Below are positions 46,301 to 59,300 of a stretch of DNA of 64,000 nucleotides, piece after piece (position 1 is the stretch's first letter; the number at the start of each line of letters is the position of its first letter). Origin of the DNA: Glandiceps talaboti (Eukaryota > Hemichordata > Enteropneusta > Spengelidae); the NCBI RefSeq assembly GCF_964340395.1, contig NC_135550.1:9648408-9712407 (forward strand), given 5' to 3'. The position numbers and the translations under genes were made by a program. The notes below the pieces were generated by a model. It was not told the origin of the DNA and ran no database searches. It saw only the letters and a list, made by a program, of their open reading frames with translations.

Positions 46301-49300
46301 GGTTCTTACAGTGGTAAGTCAGTGTTTTCATTTGATGATTGGGTATTAAGTCATCCTGGACAGGTGGTTCTTACAGTGGTAAGTCAGTGATGCATTTGAT
46401 GATTGGGTATGAAGTCATCCTGGACAGGTGGTTCTTACAGTGGTAAGTCAGTGATGCATTTGATGATTGGGTATTAAGTCATCCTGGACAGGTGGTTCTT
46501 ACAGTGGTAAGTCAGTGTTTTCATTTGATGATTGGGTATTAAGTCATCCTGGACAGGTGGTTCTTACAGTGGTAAGTCAGTGTTTTCATTTGATGATTGG
46601 GTATTAAGTCATCTTGGACAGGTGGTTCTTACAGTGGTAAGTCAGTGTTTTCATTTGATGATTGGGTATTAAGTCATCTTGGACAGGTGGTTCTTACAGT
46701 GGTAAGTCAGTGTTTTCATTTGATGATTGGGTATTAAGTCATCTTGGACAGGTGGTTCTTACAGTGGTAAGTCAGTGATGCATTTGATGATTGGGTATTA
46801 AGTCATCCTGGACAGGTGGTTCTTACAGTGGTAAGTCAGTGTTTTCATTTGATGATTGGGTATTAAGTCATCCTGGGCAGGTGGTTCTTACAGTGGTAAG
46901 TCAGTGATGCATTTGATGATTGGGTATTAAGTCATCCTGGGCAGGTGGTTCTTACAGTGGTAAGTCAGTGATGCATTTGATGATTGGGTATTAAGTCATC
47001 CTGGACAGGTGGTTCTTACCGTGGTAAGTCAGTGTTTTCATTTGATGATTGGGTATTAAGAGATCCTGGACAGGTGGTTCATACAGTGGTAAGTCAGTGT
47101 TTTGTCTGTTCTTATTATTTCTTTAGTTTACGGATGTTATGTCAATTATTCTCATCTTTAATATAGTGTTGCCAATAGTAAATCAGATAATGTAGTGATG
47201 TCATCAGGTAGAAAGCAAGCTGCCAAACCGACAGTATAAATTTGTTACCCTATTGTGTTGTTTGATAGATAAGACAATAATTAGCACAGTGCCAATTACA
47301 AAGAGATGCTGTTAAGAGGCACATTACAATGCAAAATTATATGCAAGAAATCAGTCACAAACTAAGAATAACACAGATATCATTGTAATTTGTATCGGTA
47401 TGGAAATTCTGGCAACTGATTTTACTCTTCTTGTTTTGCATCATTAAATATCAGACAGTGTTGTTATGCAGTATAGTCTGATAACCAAATAAAACAGGTT
47501 CAAAACATATAGCAGTACCCGGCACTACCACTTGTACTTCAAGTGTACAATTTGCTTTCTATCTGTCAAGTTCAAAATCACTAAAGCTACAAGATCAATG
47601 CAACCCTTCCAAGATCCTATAGCCATTTCAAGTATTGATGAGTAGTAAACAAGAAGTTTATTCTGTTAAATATGTTGATTATGAACAACAGCAACAAAAT
47701 CTATTATCAATGCCTGAATATCAATTTGAAATTTCTTGTGTTTGTCAACAGGTCCAGATTATGTTCAACCGAGATGTCATGGCAGGTTTCAAGTCCCCAA
47801 ATCCTAATAAAAGTTTGATATTGACCAAGGACAAACTGATCGGTCATCTGAACTGTTTGGCCGGAATGGTGGCCAAACCGTTGAGCTCTTACCAGAGAAT
47901 GAGTGTGGAGGCTTTGATGACCATTGATGTACATGCCAGAGATATCATCTCTAATATCATAGATCTCAAAGTACACAAAAAGGAAGACTTTGAATGGAAA
48001 AGGTGAGTGTAGTAGTAGTAGGTATGAGATGTTAGTTCTAGTGAAGTGGCAGAATGGAAATAATGTACATGGGAATGTTCACTTTATTAATAGCTAATTA
48101 AAGGGGCACAAACTGACTTTAAATGTTTCGGAGAAATATTTTTTTCTGCATATCTAATTAAAGTTAATGATACAGTTAGTATTTGATTTGCTATTTAAGG
48201 ATACATGAGCACCACTTCTTATTTGAAGAGCTCAAACCTGGTAATCAAACATAACGAATAGACGATTCTTAGACATGATTTAGTGCATGTAAATTTATAC
48301 TGGCATGCCAAGGAAACCCCCATTATACAATAAAATATATGCTTAGAATGACAAAAAAGGTGATTTCAATGCCATTCATTATATTGACATTAACATTATA
48401 CTAGTCAGAATGGATTAGTCATGAATTTATGCAATATTTTCACCCAAGTACAAATGCTAAAAATATAAATTAGTTTGTGCCATATTTTGGCATATTTTGT
48501 TTCTGTTCATTTTCTTGATGCCTAGACTGAAATATCAGCCATTGTTGGTGCTCTTGTCATTCTTTCCACCTCATTGTGAGGGTAAGGGATAATAAGGACA
48601 CCCCAGGCAGCATACTTTACAATCTAGATGATGCCAAACTGAGCAGAAATAGAAACCTGCACACTGAACATGTAGGTTATAGTGTATGTGATATATAATG
48701 TAACAGTACTTGGTGCATTGATTGTGCCTATTTTCACCTAATTGTCAGCACTAGTCATCAAATTTGACTGTCTCTTTCTCAGACAACTGCGTTATGAATG
48801 GGATGAGCATCATAATACATGTGTGGTGTTGCAATCAGACTCTACCATACAGTATGGTTATGAGTACCTTGGCTGTTCACCTAGACTGGTTATGACCCCA
48901 CTAACTGATAGATGCTATCTGACGCTGACTGGAGCCATTCGGTTTAATCTGGGTGGTTCACCAGCTGGACCAGCTGGTACAGGAAAGACAGAAACTGTCA
49001 AAGATCTGGCCAAGACGGTTGGTAAGCAGTGTCTGGTCTTCAACTGTTCAGAAGGTATTGATTACAAGGTATGTCGTCATTTTCTAATAATGCATATTAC
49101 ATAGTAGATCAGAGTCTTATTAATATTATGAAATATGATTTATATAACTTATCATATTGTAGAACTTCTAAACATGATTGTAGTGTTATTGATGCAATTT
49201 TCGGTACCTGCAATAACATTGTACATCATGCTAGTGGGTCAGATTAGAACAAAAAGACCAACTTATCCTACAACGTCTACAGTAATGCATGTGTAGTGCT

Positions 49301-51748
49301 TGAGGCGGAAGTCATGATGCCAATCAAGATTGAATGATTGTAATTTTTATGCTGTGCCTAGGGAGTAAAATTCTATTTCAGGTATTGAGAATTACCATTA
49401 GACCACAGTCCCCTAATAGAGGGACTGTGATTAGACCATTTCTTGTAATGGACATCGTATGTTCAGTATTTGCCTTGAATGTGGAAAAATGTAAAGAATC
49501 AACATAGCTGCGATACATGTTTCTTCAAGACAGTGGCCAGCCTTTCCTCTGGCAATCCCACAAAGGTAGTGAGAAAGTATTACTATAATGATACCATGCT
49601 CAGTCATGAGTACATTTCACAATTTATTTTGTTTCTTTTCTTTTTTTTACAACTTCCTATAGACCATGGGCAAGTTTTTCTCTGGCTTAGCTCAATCAGG
49701 CAGTTGGTGTTGTTTTGATGAATTCAATCGAATTGATGTTGAAGTACTGTCTGTAATAGCACAACAGATCCACAGTATCAAGACAGCTAAAGATGCCTGT
49801 GCACTCAGGTGAGTTGAGCCTTTCAAATGTTCAGAAAATCAATTCTTTTTATGCTGTGATTACTGTCATTAATATTCTCTGCTTTGCCAAGTAAATTGTT
49901 TCATGCACTAACTGTCATAATTTATGTTGTCTACAAAAAAAAGGAATCCTGTACAGTGCCACTATTTTCATTCATTCATTCATTCATTCATTCAACAAGA
50001 TTTATTGACCTTTAAAAACTACTATATTAAGTATATAAATTAATGATATAAAATCTTTTATCATTTTCTTGGCTGTTTTCATGTCATAAAACAAAGAACT
50101 CAAATGCTGACTGTTTTTTTTGTCCTATTTCAGATTTGTGTTTGAGAGTCGTGACATTCGATTAAACCCAACTTGTGGAGTATTTGTAACTATGAACCCA
50201 GGGTAAGTCATTTGGGATAGTTATTTTGAATAAATAATGTATTTTCCAAGTAATTAAATGTATAATATAATGCTAAGTAATGGAGGGTTGATGTTGTAAA
50301 TTTACCACACCAGATAAGATTCTGTCCTTCAAACTGCCAACACCAACCCTCATGACTGTCACTGTGGAAAGGCACTTCAAAACTATACACCTTTACACAT
50401 TTACTCCTATCTTTTTTGTGACCACACCTGAAGTATAGTGCTGTACAATACCCTGGCATAGACCTACTTCACTTCCCCAACTCCCTGAAAAGAATACAAT
50501 TCATTGCAGTCCCCATAAATACATAGGATTACATCCTTCACATAGCAACCTCTGTCCTACCAGGTCCCCATTTATACAGCTGGGGCACTATGAATGGTTC
50601 AAATCTTGCCCATGGACCGTAGCTATACAGAGACAAATAGCAGCATAGATAGAGGCTTAAACCAGCAACTGTCAACTTAGTGATTCCGAGTGGACATTTG
50701 AACCATCTAACCATCATGACTACATTCATTATACACTGTCAGGTGGTTAAAAGACACTGTACTCAAAGTTTTAGACAGGGGTTCGGGTGTATATGATATT
50801 GGAAATATTGAGGGGGGGGGGGGGGGAGAGGTAGATAACACACTGGACATTGATTGTCATGTCAGAGTCATACCCAACTCATTGACCATTGTATTTGTAG
50901 GTATGCTGGTCGAGTAGAATTACCTGACAACTTGAAGTCTCTATTCCGTCAAGTGGCTATGATGGTACCAGATTATGCCTTGATTGCTGAGATCATGTTG
51001 TTTTCTGAAGGTTTCACTTCAGCCAAGTCTCTCTCTTCCAAGATTGTTAATCTTTACCAGTTGGCAAGTAAACAGCTATCACAACAGGTAAGGTGGTTGT
51101 CATGGCTATGTCATTGCCAAGGTTACTGTTGTTAAGTTTATCATGGGATATGTTCAGAATCAGATTGGAGAAAAATGAACACGGGGAAAATTTGCATAGA
51201 AAATATAATTTACTAACAGTACATCAACATATTTGTTGGTGTTTACTGTAATGAAAGGAAAAATAGATAGACTAAAATATTGTGAAACTAAATGACTTAA
51301 AACAAGAACTATATAGTACATTTTCCCGAACATCTTGATATATGGAAGATGATGGAATATCTAACACAGGACTTAAAAGTCAGCCATGATATATACTCTG
51401 TCAAGGTCAAGTACATATAATAGTTTGTATTTTTCTGTTTTCAGCATCACTATGACTTTGGTATGAGAGCCATCAAGTCTGTATTGGTGATGGCAGGACA
51501 GAGGAAGAGAATTCATCATCTTCAAGATCAGCACTTGTAAGTCTATTCTTCCATTTTTGTATAACCATCTTGTATGTTGTCAACAGTTAGTTTACTGTTT
51601 GTCTCAATCTAATAATAAGTAAGACTGTGTAGTCTGGACATGCAAGCTATTGAAATACATGAATGTCAACAGCTATGGAGGAGATGTATGAATGGTATAC
51701 AATGTCAAACAGGTATCTTGTCTGTAGGAGCCAATATTTTATGGTATG

Positions 51749-51833
<85 letters not shown>

Positions 51834-53337
51834 ATTCTCTCTGTGTCTGTCTTGTATGTATGTATGTATGTATGTATGTATGTATGTATGCATGTATGTA
51901 TGTATGTATGCATGTATGCATGTATGTATGTATGTATGTATGTATGTATGTATGTATGTATGTATGTATGGATGGATGGATGGATGGATGGATGGATGGA
52001 TGTATGTATGTATGTATGTATTATGTATGTATGTATTATGTCTGTCTGTCTGTCTGTCTTTTCTGTCTGTGTTCATCTAGCCTGTTTTTCTGTGTATGGC
52101 TGTCTGTCTGTCTCTCTGGGCTCAGTTTTTCGATCTCACGTACTTAAACCTACTTATTTTAAACTTTTCAGAAAATTATGACATAGTTTATCATCTTATC
52201 ATATGATATGTTATACCAGAAATATCAGGCATGTGCAATGTCAGATCATAGACAGTGGAGAAGAAACTGTCTATATCAGATGTATTGGAATATGTCTGTG
52301 AAGATTTGCATCATTCTTATTAAAAAGAGTAAATGATACTCCACAATTTCGACATTACATGTATAGTATATTTAAAGTCAAAACTGCACAAGTATTCATC
52401 TCTTTGTGTGTGCATCTGTATCTGTAAACATGTTTTGACTTCAGAAGTTTTACTCTGATTTATTTTACCTGCAGAATTGCTCAGCATCATTTGACAGAGG
52501 AAGAGGAGGCCCATCTCTTAATTCATTCTTTGAGGGATGCCAATCTGCCTAAATTCCTTGCCGAGGATGTACCACTGTTTGAAAACATCCTGGCAGATCT
52601 CTTCCCTGGTATCGATCCACCAGACCAAAACAGTGGTGTCATAGAGGTGATATTATCATTTCTTTGTTATTGTGTGTCAGATATGTAACTTACACGATAT
52701 ATACATACGCGTTGTTGTATTTTTATGGCAGTGTGATACTGAAAAAACAACATTGCATACCTGTTTGCAAATGAGCACATGATTCTTCTGTATACATGAA
52801 CTTGAAAATCACATGAAGTTCATTTTTCCCAAAATTTGCTGTTGCAGATAAATGTGTAATAATAACAGAATATCATTGCATATGAGTGTCAGACTGGATT
52901 GATTGTGATGTTTTCTGCTGCACTTTCACTTGCAATAAAAATATGACTAGAACCTTGCACACATATGTATAAATATCCCAAATGTTTCGCACTGGCACTA
53001 GTAAATTATAGAGTTCTGTTGTAGTATTGAATTGTAGCCTAACATTGCAAATTACATTTTGTTTTTTGTATTTACTGCGTCAACAGAAAGCCATTTCTAC
53101 AGCTATCCGTGACCTTGGTTTACAACACTGGCCAAATCAGATTGATAAAGTCAAACAACTGCACAGTCAGATTTTAGTACGTCATGGTGTGATGCTGGTT
53201 GGTCCTACTGGTGGTGGTAAAACCACCGTACGCGGAATCCTACAGAGAGCCTTGGTTGTCCTGCCAACAGTACGCCTTGATGAGGATGAAGAAACAGGAG
53301 CCAGTGTTCAATTTATTGTAAATATCTAGTTATTTAC

Positions 53338-53387
<50 letters not shown>

Positions 53388-56300
53388 GCATCATTATTGC
53401 TATACTTTCACACTGGTATGCAATGAACCTTAAGATTGTATGAAGTTTGACAACTAGGGATATTGTTTGGAAGCAGATGTTTGGTTAGAAATGTGAGCCA
53501 GAATCCATGAGTAACTGTGTATATTAGAAATTTCTTCCATTTTTTGACAACATTAAATTGAATGAACTTCTTGGCTTATTCAAGCAGCTGTACTTTCTTT
53601 GTCGTTGATGATGTGATATTTAGAAACTCCTGAATCTTTTATTTTTTACACGCATTTATGACTTCTTTACATATTTCCCTGCAGCTGACATCATCCATAT
53701 ATTGACTATTTTAATCCGCATTTTTTCCAGTCACACGTACCTTCATATGATACTTTTTTTTTTTTTTTTAAATAGCTACAAAGTGATAATTTATATAAAC
53801 AGAAAATTGCATATTCACAAATAGTTCAATGACATATTTCATTGGAAATGAGCCACTAAAACTTAATTCTTGAAAGTATACTTTTGACGTTCACATTTTC
53901 ATGCCGTTGCAGCATAAACAAGGGAAAAAAGGACATGTTGAGGCCTTCACTATCAACCCAAAGTGTGTCAAACTTGGTGAGTTGTATGGTCAGACTGATC
54001 CTAATACACTAGAATGGACTGATGGTCTTCTAGCATCAGCTGTAAGAAAGTTTTCCAAGGAGAGTTCAAACCAACTGATTATGACAGAGGAACAGCATGA
54101 CTACCAAGGGAATATGAGTAGGGCCTCTACAGCTGCTACTAATTACACAGAAGGAACACAGGTATGTTGTCATTGTTGCCACGGTTACTATTGTTCCAGT
54201 GATAAACAAGTAAGTTTGTGTATGTTACTGAACCAGGTTTGTTCATCTCATCTTGATCAAAGTATGCTAGTTACAAAAATGATATCTACAGAGTTTGACA
54301 AGTTTACCTTAGTCCTCACTGTGACCATTTCCACCAAATCCTTGCTTTGTCAATTATGTTGAAGGCATTGTTTATAAATTGTTCATGATACCCATTCATA
54401 TCCTGCATGTTTATTTTACCACCCTTGTTTCTTTCCCTTTATTTTTGCCTCGATAGTTTGTACATCACATCATATTTTATCAAATAAAAACATGACACTG
54501 TATAAAATATGATGTAAAGATAGGACATGACAATTCTTTATTCACCTTTTACCTGCCTACCTACCAACCCACCTTCCCACCTTCCCACCCATTCAATCAA
54601 CCACCCACTGACCTATCCATCAATTCATGATTACCCTCCCTAAATGTTGTCATCACCCTCCTCAAATATTGCCATCCCCACACCAACATTGACATCCCTT
54701 TCCCAAAATTGTAGTCAATGCCCCACCCCAAATGTTGTCATCACCCTCCCTCCAATGTTGTTATCCCCCTCCCCCCAAATGCTGCCATCACCATCCCCAA
54801 GATGTGTGTGATTGCCCTCTTTAACATCTAGTCATCATCCTTCTTCCAGTACTATCATCACCCTCCCCAAATATTGTCATCACCCTTCCTCAATGTTGTC
54901 ATCACCCTCCCCATGTTGTCATCACCCTCCCCATGTTGTCATCACCCTTCCCAAATGTTATCACCTTCCCCAATGTTTCCATGACCTCCCATGTTACCCC
55001 CCCCCCCACTCTCCACCCTATGTTATCACCACCACCCCACCCCACCCCAAGTCACATTTCATCCACATTTATCACTGCTACAACCACAACTGCATGTTAC
55101 ATTTAAATCATTCATTTTCATCATGCTATCATTACCCATCTATAAAGATGTCTAGATGGGAGGATGAGACATCACGTCGTTCTCCCAGTAGTAGAAACCG
55201 TGTGGTAAGAACTACCTGTCTGTCTGTAACAGACACCACTTGTGCTGCACTGCACTGAAACTGATGTTATTTTTCACAGAGAGTTTCCTTTGACACACCT
55301 CTACAATATTTAACCTTTAACTGTTTTCTGCATTAATTTCACCCTCAATTTTTTATTATTTATGCGATATTTTAATGTCTTTATAACAAAATAACTTTAA
55401 TCATCATCTTAATACTGGTAATTTTTTCACCAAATTTGATATAAATTTTAAAAAAAATTTGTCTACCTCAATGTCACTGTATTAATTAATATACCAATGA
55501 AATGAATGGTTTTCTAATATGATAACAAAAAACAATGCATCAATTTCTTTGATTTTTAGCACTGGGTGAATATCTCATTGACTGCAACACAACTAATGCA
55601 ACTAAAGACCCAAATATAACAACCCTAATAGTAATCAAGTATAACAAATACAAATACATGGAAATTATTTTTTTCCACGAATAAATTACTCATTCCCATC
55701 CATAAGACTTGAGGAATTTATTTGGATTTCATGTCTCAAACCAGTCTTTTCTTTCACTTCTTTGTTTGTAGTAATAATAATTTTGTCAAATTATTGTGGC
55801 TAGGTAAATTAATTTTAATGCATTGTCAAGTACAATGATGATCAATCAACTAACAAAAAAATATAACAATGTATGCTACTGTACTCATATACACTTATTG
55901 CCTGGCTATGAAGACACTAGTAGACATCTATTACTACTAGGGCTGTTATGCAGCAATTATTTGGAAATACATAACAGCACGAGAGGTAATATGATGTCTA
56001 CTAGTGCCCGAATAAGGCCAGACAATAAGTGTTTTATAACACATCACATTCTCAGCCACATACTGTATTCATTCCATAGTCAAATCAAATCACTGAATAG
56101 ACTTTCTTGCTGCATGACTTTTGCCCTAGGGAAAATAGAATATGACTAGTACACAGTCTATGCAAATTGAGGTCACTATGGGTCACAAGTCCATACAATA
56201 TGACATACCGGTAATCTAAGCCAATTACTGAAGGCTATATGAAATGATGTGTTATAATACATATTAATATCATGAAATTGTAGCTGATCTCAATATATCT

Positions 56301-59300
56301 ATCCATTCTCAGACTTCCAACACTCCCTCCAGACAGTCACCGTCTGTTAGCTATGTTGGTGAATCCATAGATGATGGACTGATACCAAATGATGAGGAAA
56401 ACAAAGGTGACCATGGCGACGAGATCCCAACTGACTGGAGATGGATCGTTTTAGACGGACCTGTAGATACCATCTGGGTAGAAAATCTCAACACAGTATT
56501 GGATGATTCTAAACTGCTGTGTTTGGCTAATGGTGAGAGAATCAGTCTCACACCTGGTATGAGATTAATATTTGAAGTAGATAACTTATCACAGGCTAGT
56601 CCTGCAACTATTAGCAGATGTGCAATGGTGTATATGGTAAGTAGGTGTAGATAACACTTTTTAAAACTTTGGGGGTATTTTATGACTAGATAATCCTGTA
56701 AACCTGTAACTGAAGTTGAGTTGTTTATGTCATTGACAGTATTTCTGAAGGAAAATTTCAACCTGGTTTTATGTGGAATGGCAGAAAATAAACTAATGAA
56801 TGGAAAATAGTCAAATCAAAGGGAACAAATCAGTGACATACATTACAGCTATAATGATATTGATTTGGTCTTTTCACTCATGGGACATTACGTTTTTTGA
56901 CTCAAAGATAGACACATTTCAACTGTAGACTAACAATAACAGAGACACAACACAACACAACACAACACAACAGGATCCAATCACATGAGGAACTGTGATG
57001 TATTATATACATTTTCTCAAGTTCTAGCTTCTTTATGTATCAGCATGCAGTCTCTGTAGTCAGACTGAATTTTCTGTGTTGTTTGTTTTGAGGTATTAAC
57101 CATGTTTGGTTTTTGCTATATGTTTTGACATATTTTATCAAGATCTGTCCTTCCTAAATGTGTTTTTGAAAGCCTCTCGCTCTTCTATTGACTGTTAGAG
57201 TTTGCCATACAGTAGACAAAAATGAAATTGAAATATGTGCTGTTATCTGTACTAACCCGTATTCTTTGATTATCTATGAAGTTTTCATGTTATCATTTAC
57301 ATCATTTCAGGATCCTGTTGACCTTGGCTGGAAGCCTTATGTACAGACTTGGATATCAAGACTTTCTAGAGAGGTAAATGAAGTCAAATTTATGATAGTA
57401 ACTGTTATATAGTATGCCTACAAGTATAGTACCGGGTAATAGGAATTAAAATATCCTTTTTGGAACTTTTTGCTTTAATTGTGATATTTTCATTGGCTTA
57501 CAAAATTACTGTCAAGTACATAGCTATGGTGACTTAAACCCCAATGTTTGAAGCCCATGATCTTGGCTTACTACTATCTCATCAGTGGAGCTGCATGGAT
57601 TGAATAGAAATCAGTCTTTTGCTCAGGACCATCTTCTTCAATAGCCCTGTCAAATAACTATTTTTTACACTTGAATTTTAATCCTAATCTGACGCTAGCC
57701 TTTACAGTAAATCTGATGCAAAGTATAAATATAAAACCATCCTGATCATGGGTAAAATAATTCGAATTGGGGTCAAAATTTAGGTCTGAAAAACAGTCAT
57801 CGGGTGGAGCTATAGAAAAAGTTGTCCAGAACAAAAGAATGATCCTTTGTAATCCTCATCATGATGGCTCTACTGATTAAAATAGATAACACTAATGTGA
57901 GAACTGTGGGATTGAATCCCTGGCCTTTAACAAATGATTTGATTGTTTTGACAGATTCCACTGAGTGGTAAACAACACTTACTAGCACTGTGTGAGAAGA
58001 GTATAGATGCAGGTATGGCATTTATACAGAAATACTACAAATATCAACATGTACCAGTTCCTGCAATGAGTATTATCACTACATTATGTAACTTACTAGA
58101 TGCATTCTTGGAGTTTCTGGCAACACATGGAGGTTATGGACACCTAGGTAAGTGTCAATGTTGTCTCACACTCTCTGTATGTCACAGTTTTGACTATCAG
58201 TAGTATCACTGTATGAAATTCAGTCTACAACCTAGTATTAGTGCTGCCCACGTCTGCATGCTCAACCACTCCCAAGATTTCATTTTGTGCAAAATCTTAT
58301 TAAAAGAGTCACTAAATCCAACTATCATTTTTATTTCGCTCCTTGAAAAACAAGTAATAACAGATGTTTTGTGCTATGGCTGATCCTCAGTGTAAAGGCT
58401 ATATCAGAATTGGAATAAGTATTATTCCCCACTATTTTTCTTTGTGCAGGTGAGGTAAATATGAATGACCTAAGGGGGCCTTGTCACTATGAGTCACTAG
58501 ACGAGTAGTGACCAACCCTTAGGTCATGATTTTTTTTCATGACTATGATTATAATATAATTATAACCTCCTCGTTCATACTTTATGAAAAATTGGGAAAA
58601 TATTCAATCCACAACTACAGAAAATGTTACTGGTCACTATGCCCTCTTGTTGTAAACTTCTAGGAACAGCAACACGGTATGATTTTCCATCTTCAATGAT
58701 ACACAGTTGGAATGGCAAGGTCTAAAATTACAGTTATCTACACTCCTAAGAATCATTACAGAAATGTTGCTTGAAGTTGTTACTAAGATTGAAAGAGAAA
58801 AAAAAGGAATATGTCATTGAATGTAAAATATCTGTTTTGTAGAAGAGCACAGGCCAGCTAGTGGAGACAGTCAGCCGTCTACAGCTGTTACTTCAGCTGC
58901 TTCAGGAAGATCTTCAAGGAGTAGCAGAAGACAGAGGAAGGAAGAAAGAAGGAGGGAAAAGGAACGGGAAAGGGAGCGAGAAAGACAACAAAAATTACAA
59001 CAATTAAAGAGTAAAAACAAGTAAGTTTTTTTGTTTTTTGTATTTTGTGATTTTTATTGGATTCACAAAGATTAATGCTCTCTCCAATCTTTACAAGTCA
59101 GATTTCCAGAGTACATCAGATGTTTTGTTGTAGTCTATACACACTTTGTACAAGTAGCTAGTATGCTATACATGCAATTCTGAATTTCCTCTTTATTTTA
59201 ATATGTCATAAAATACAAAACCAAGAAAATATGTTATTACATGCAACCAAAGTCTGTTAAAAAAATGATGAAATTCCAAATTCACAACTTGGGACTTTGT

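Noticed and set aside
42765-47099. CRISPR-like array
   Set aside because: There are no unique spacers. The units are contiguous copies of an exon/intron boundary in an animal gene.
42782-47166. Open frames MGIKSxWTGGSY... repeated along the array
   Set aside because: Out-of-frame readings of the duplicated exon tail. The true exon frame is set by exons 30 and 32.
54812-55258. 148-codon open frame rich in Pro, Ser and His
   Set aside because: A translation of the pyrimidine-rich minisatellite. Only its last part overlaps the genuine 57-nt exon 41.
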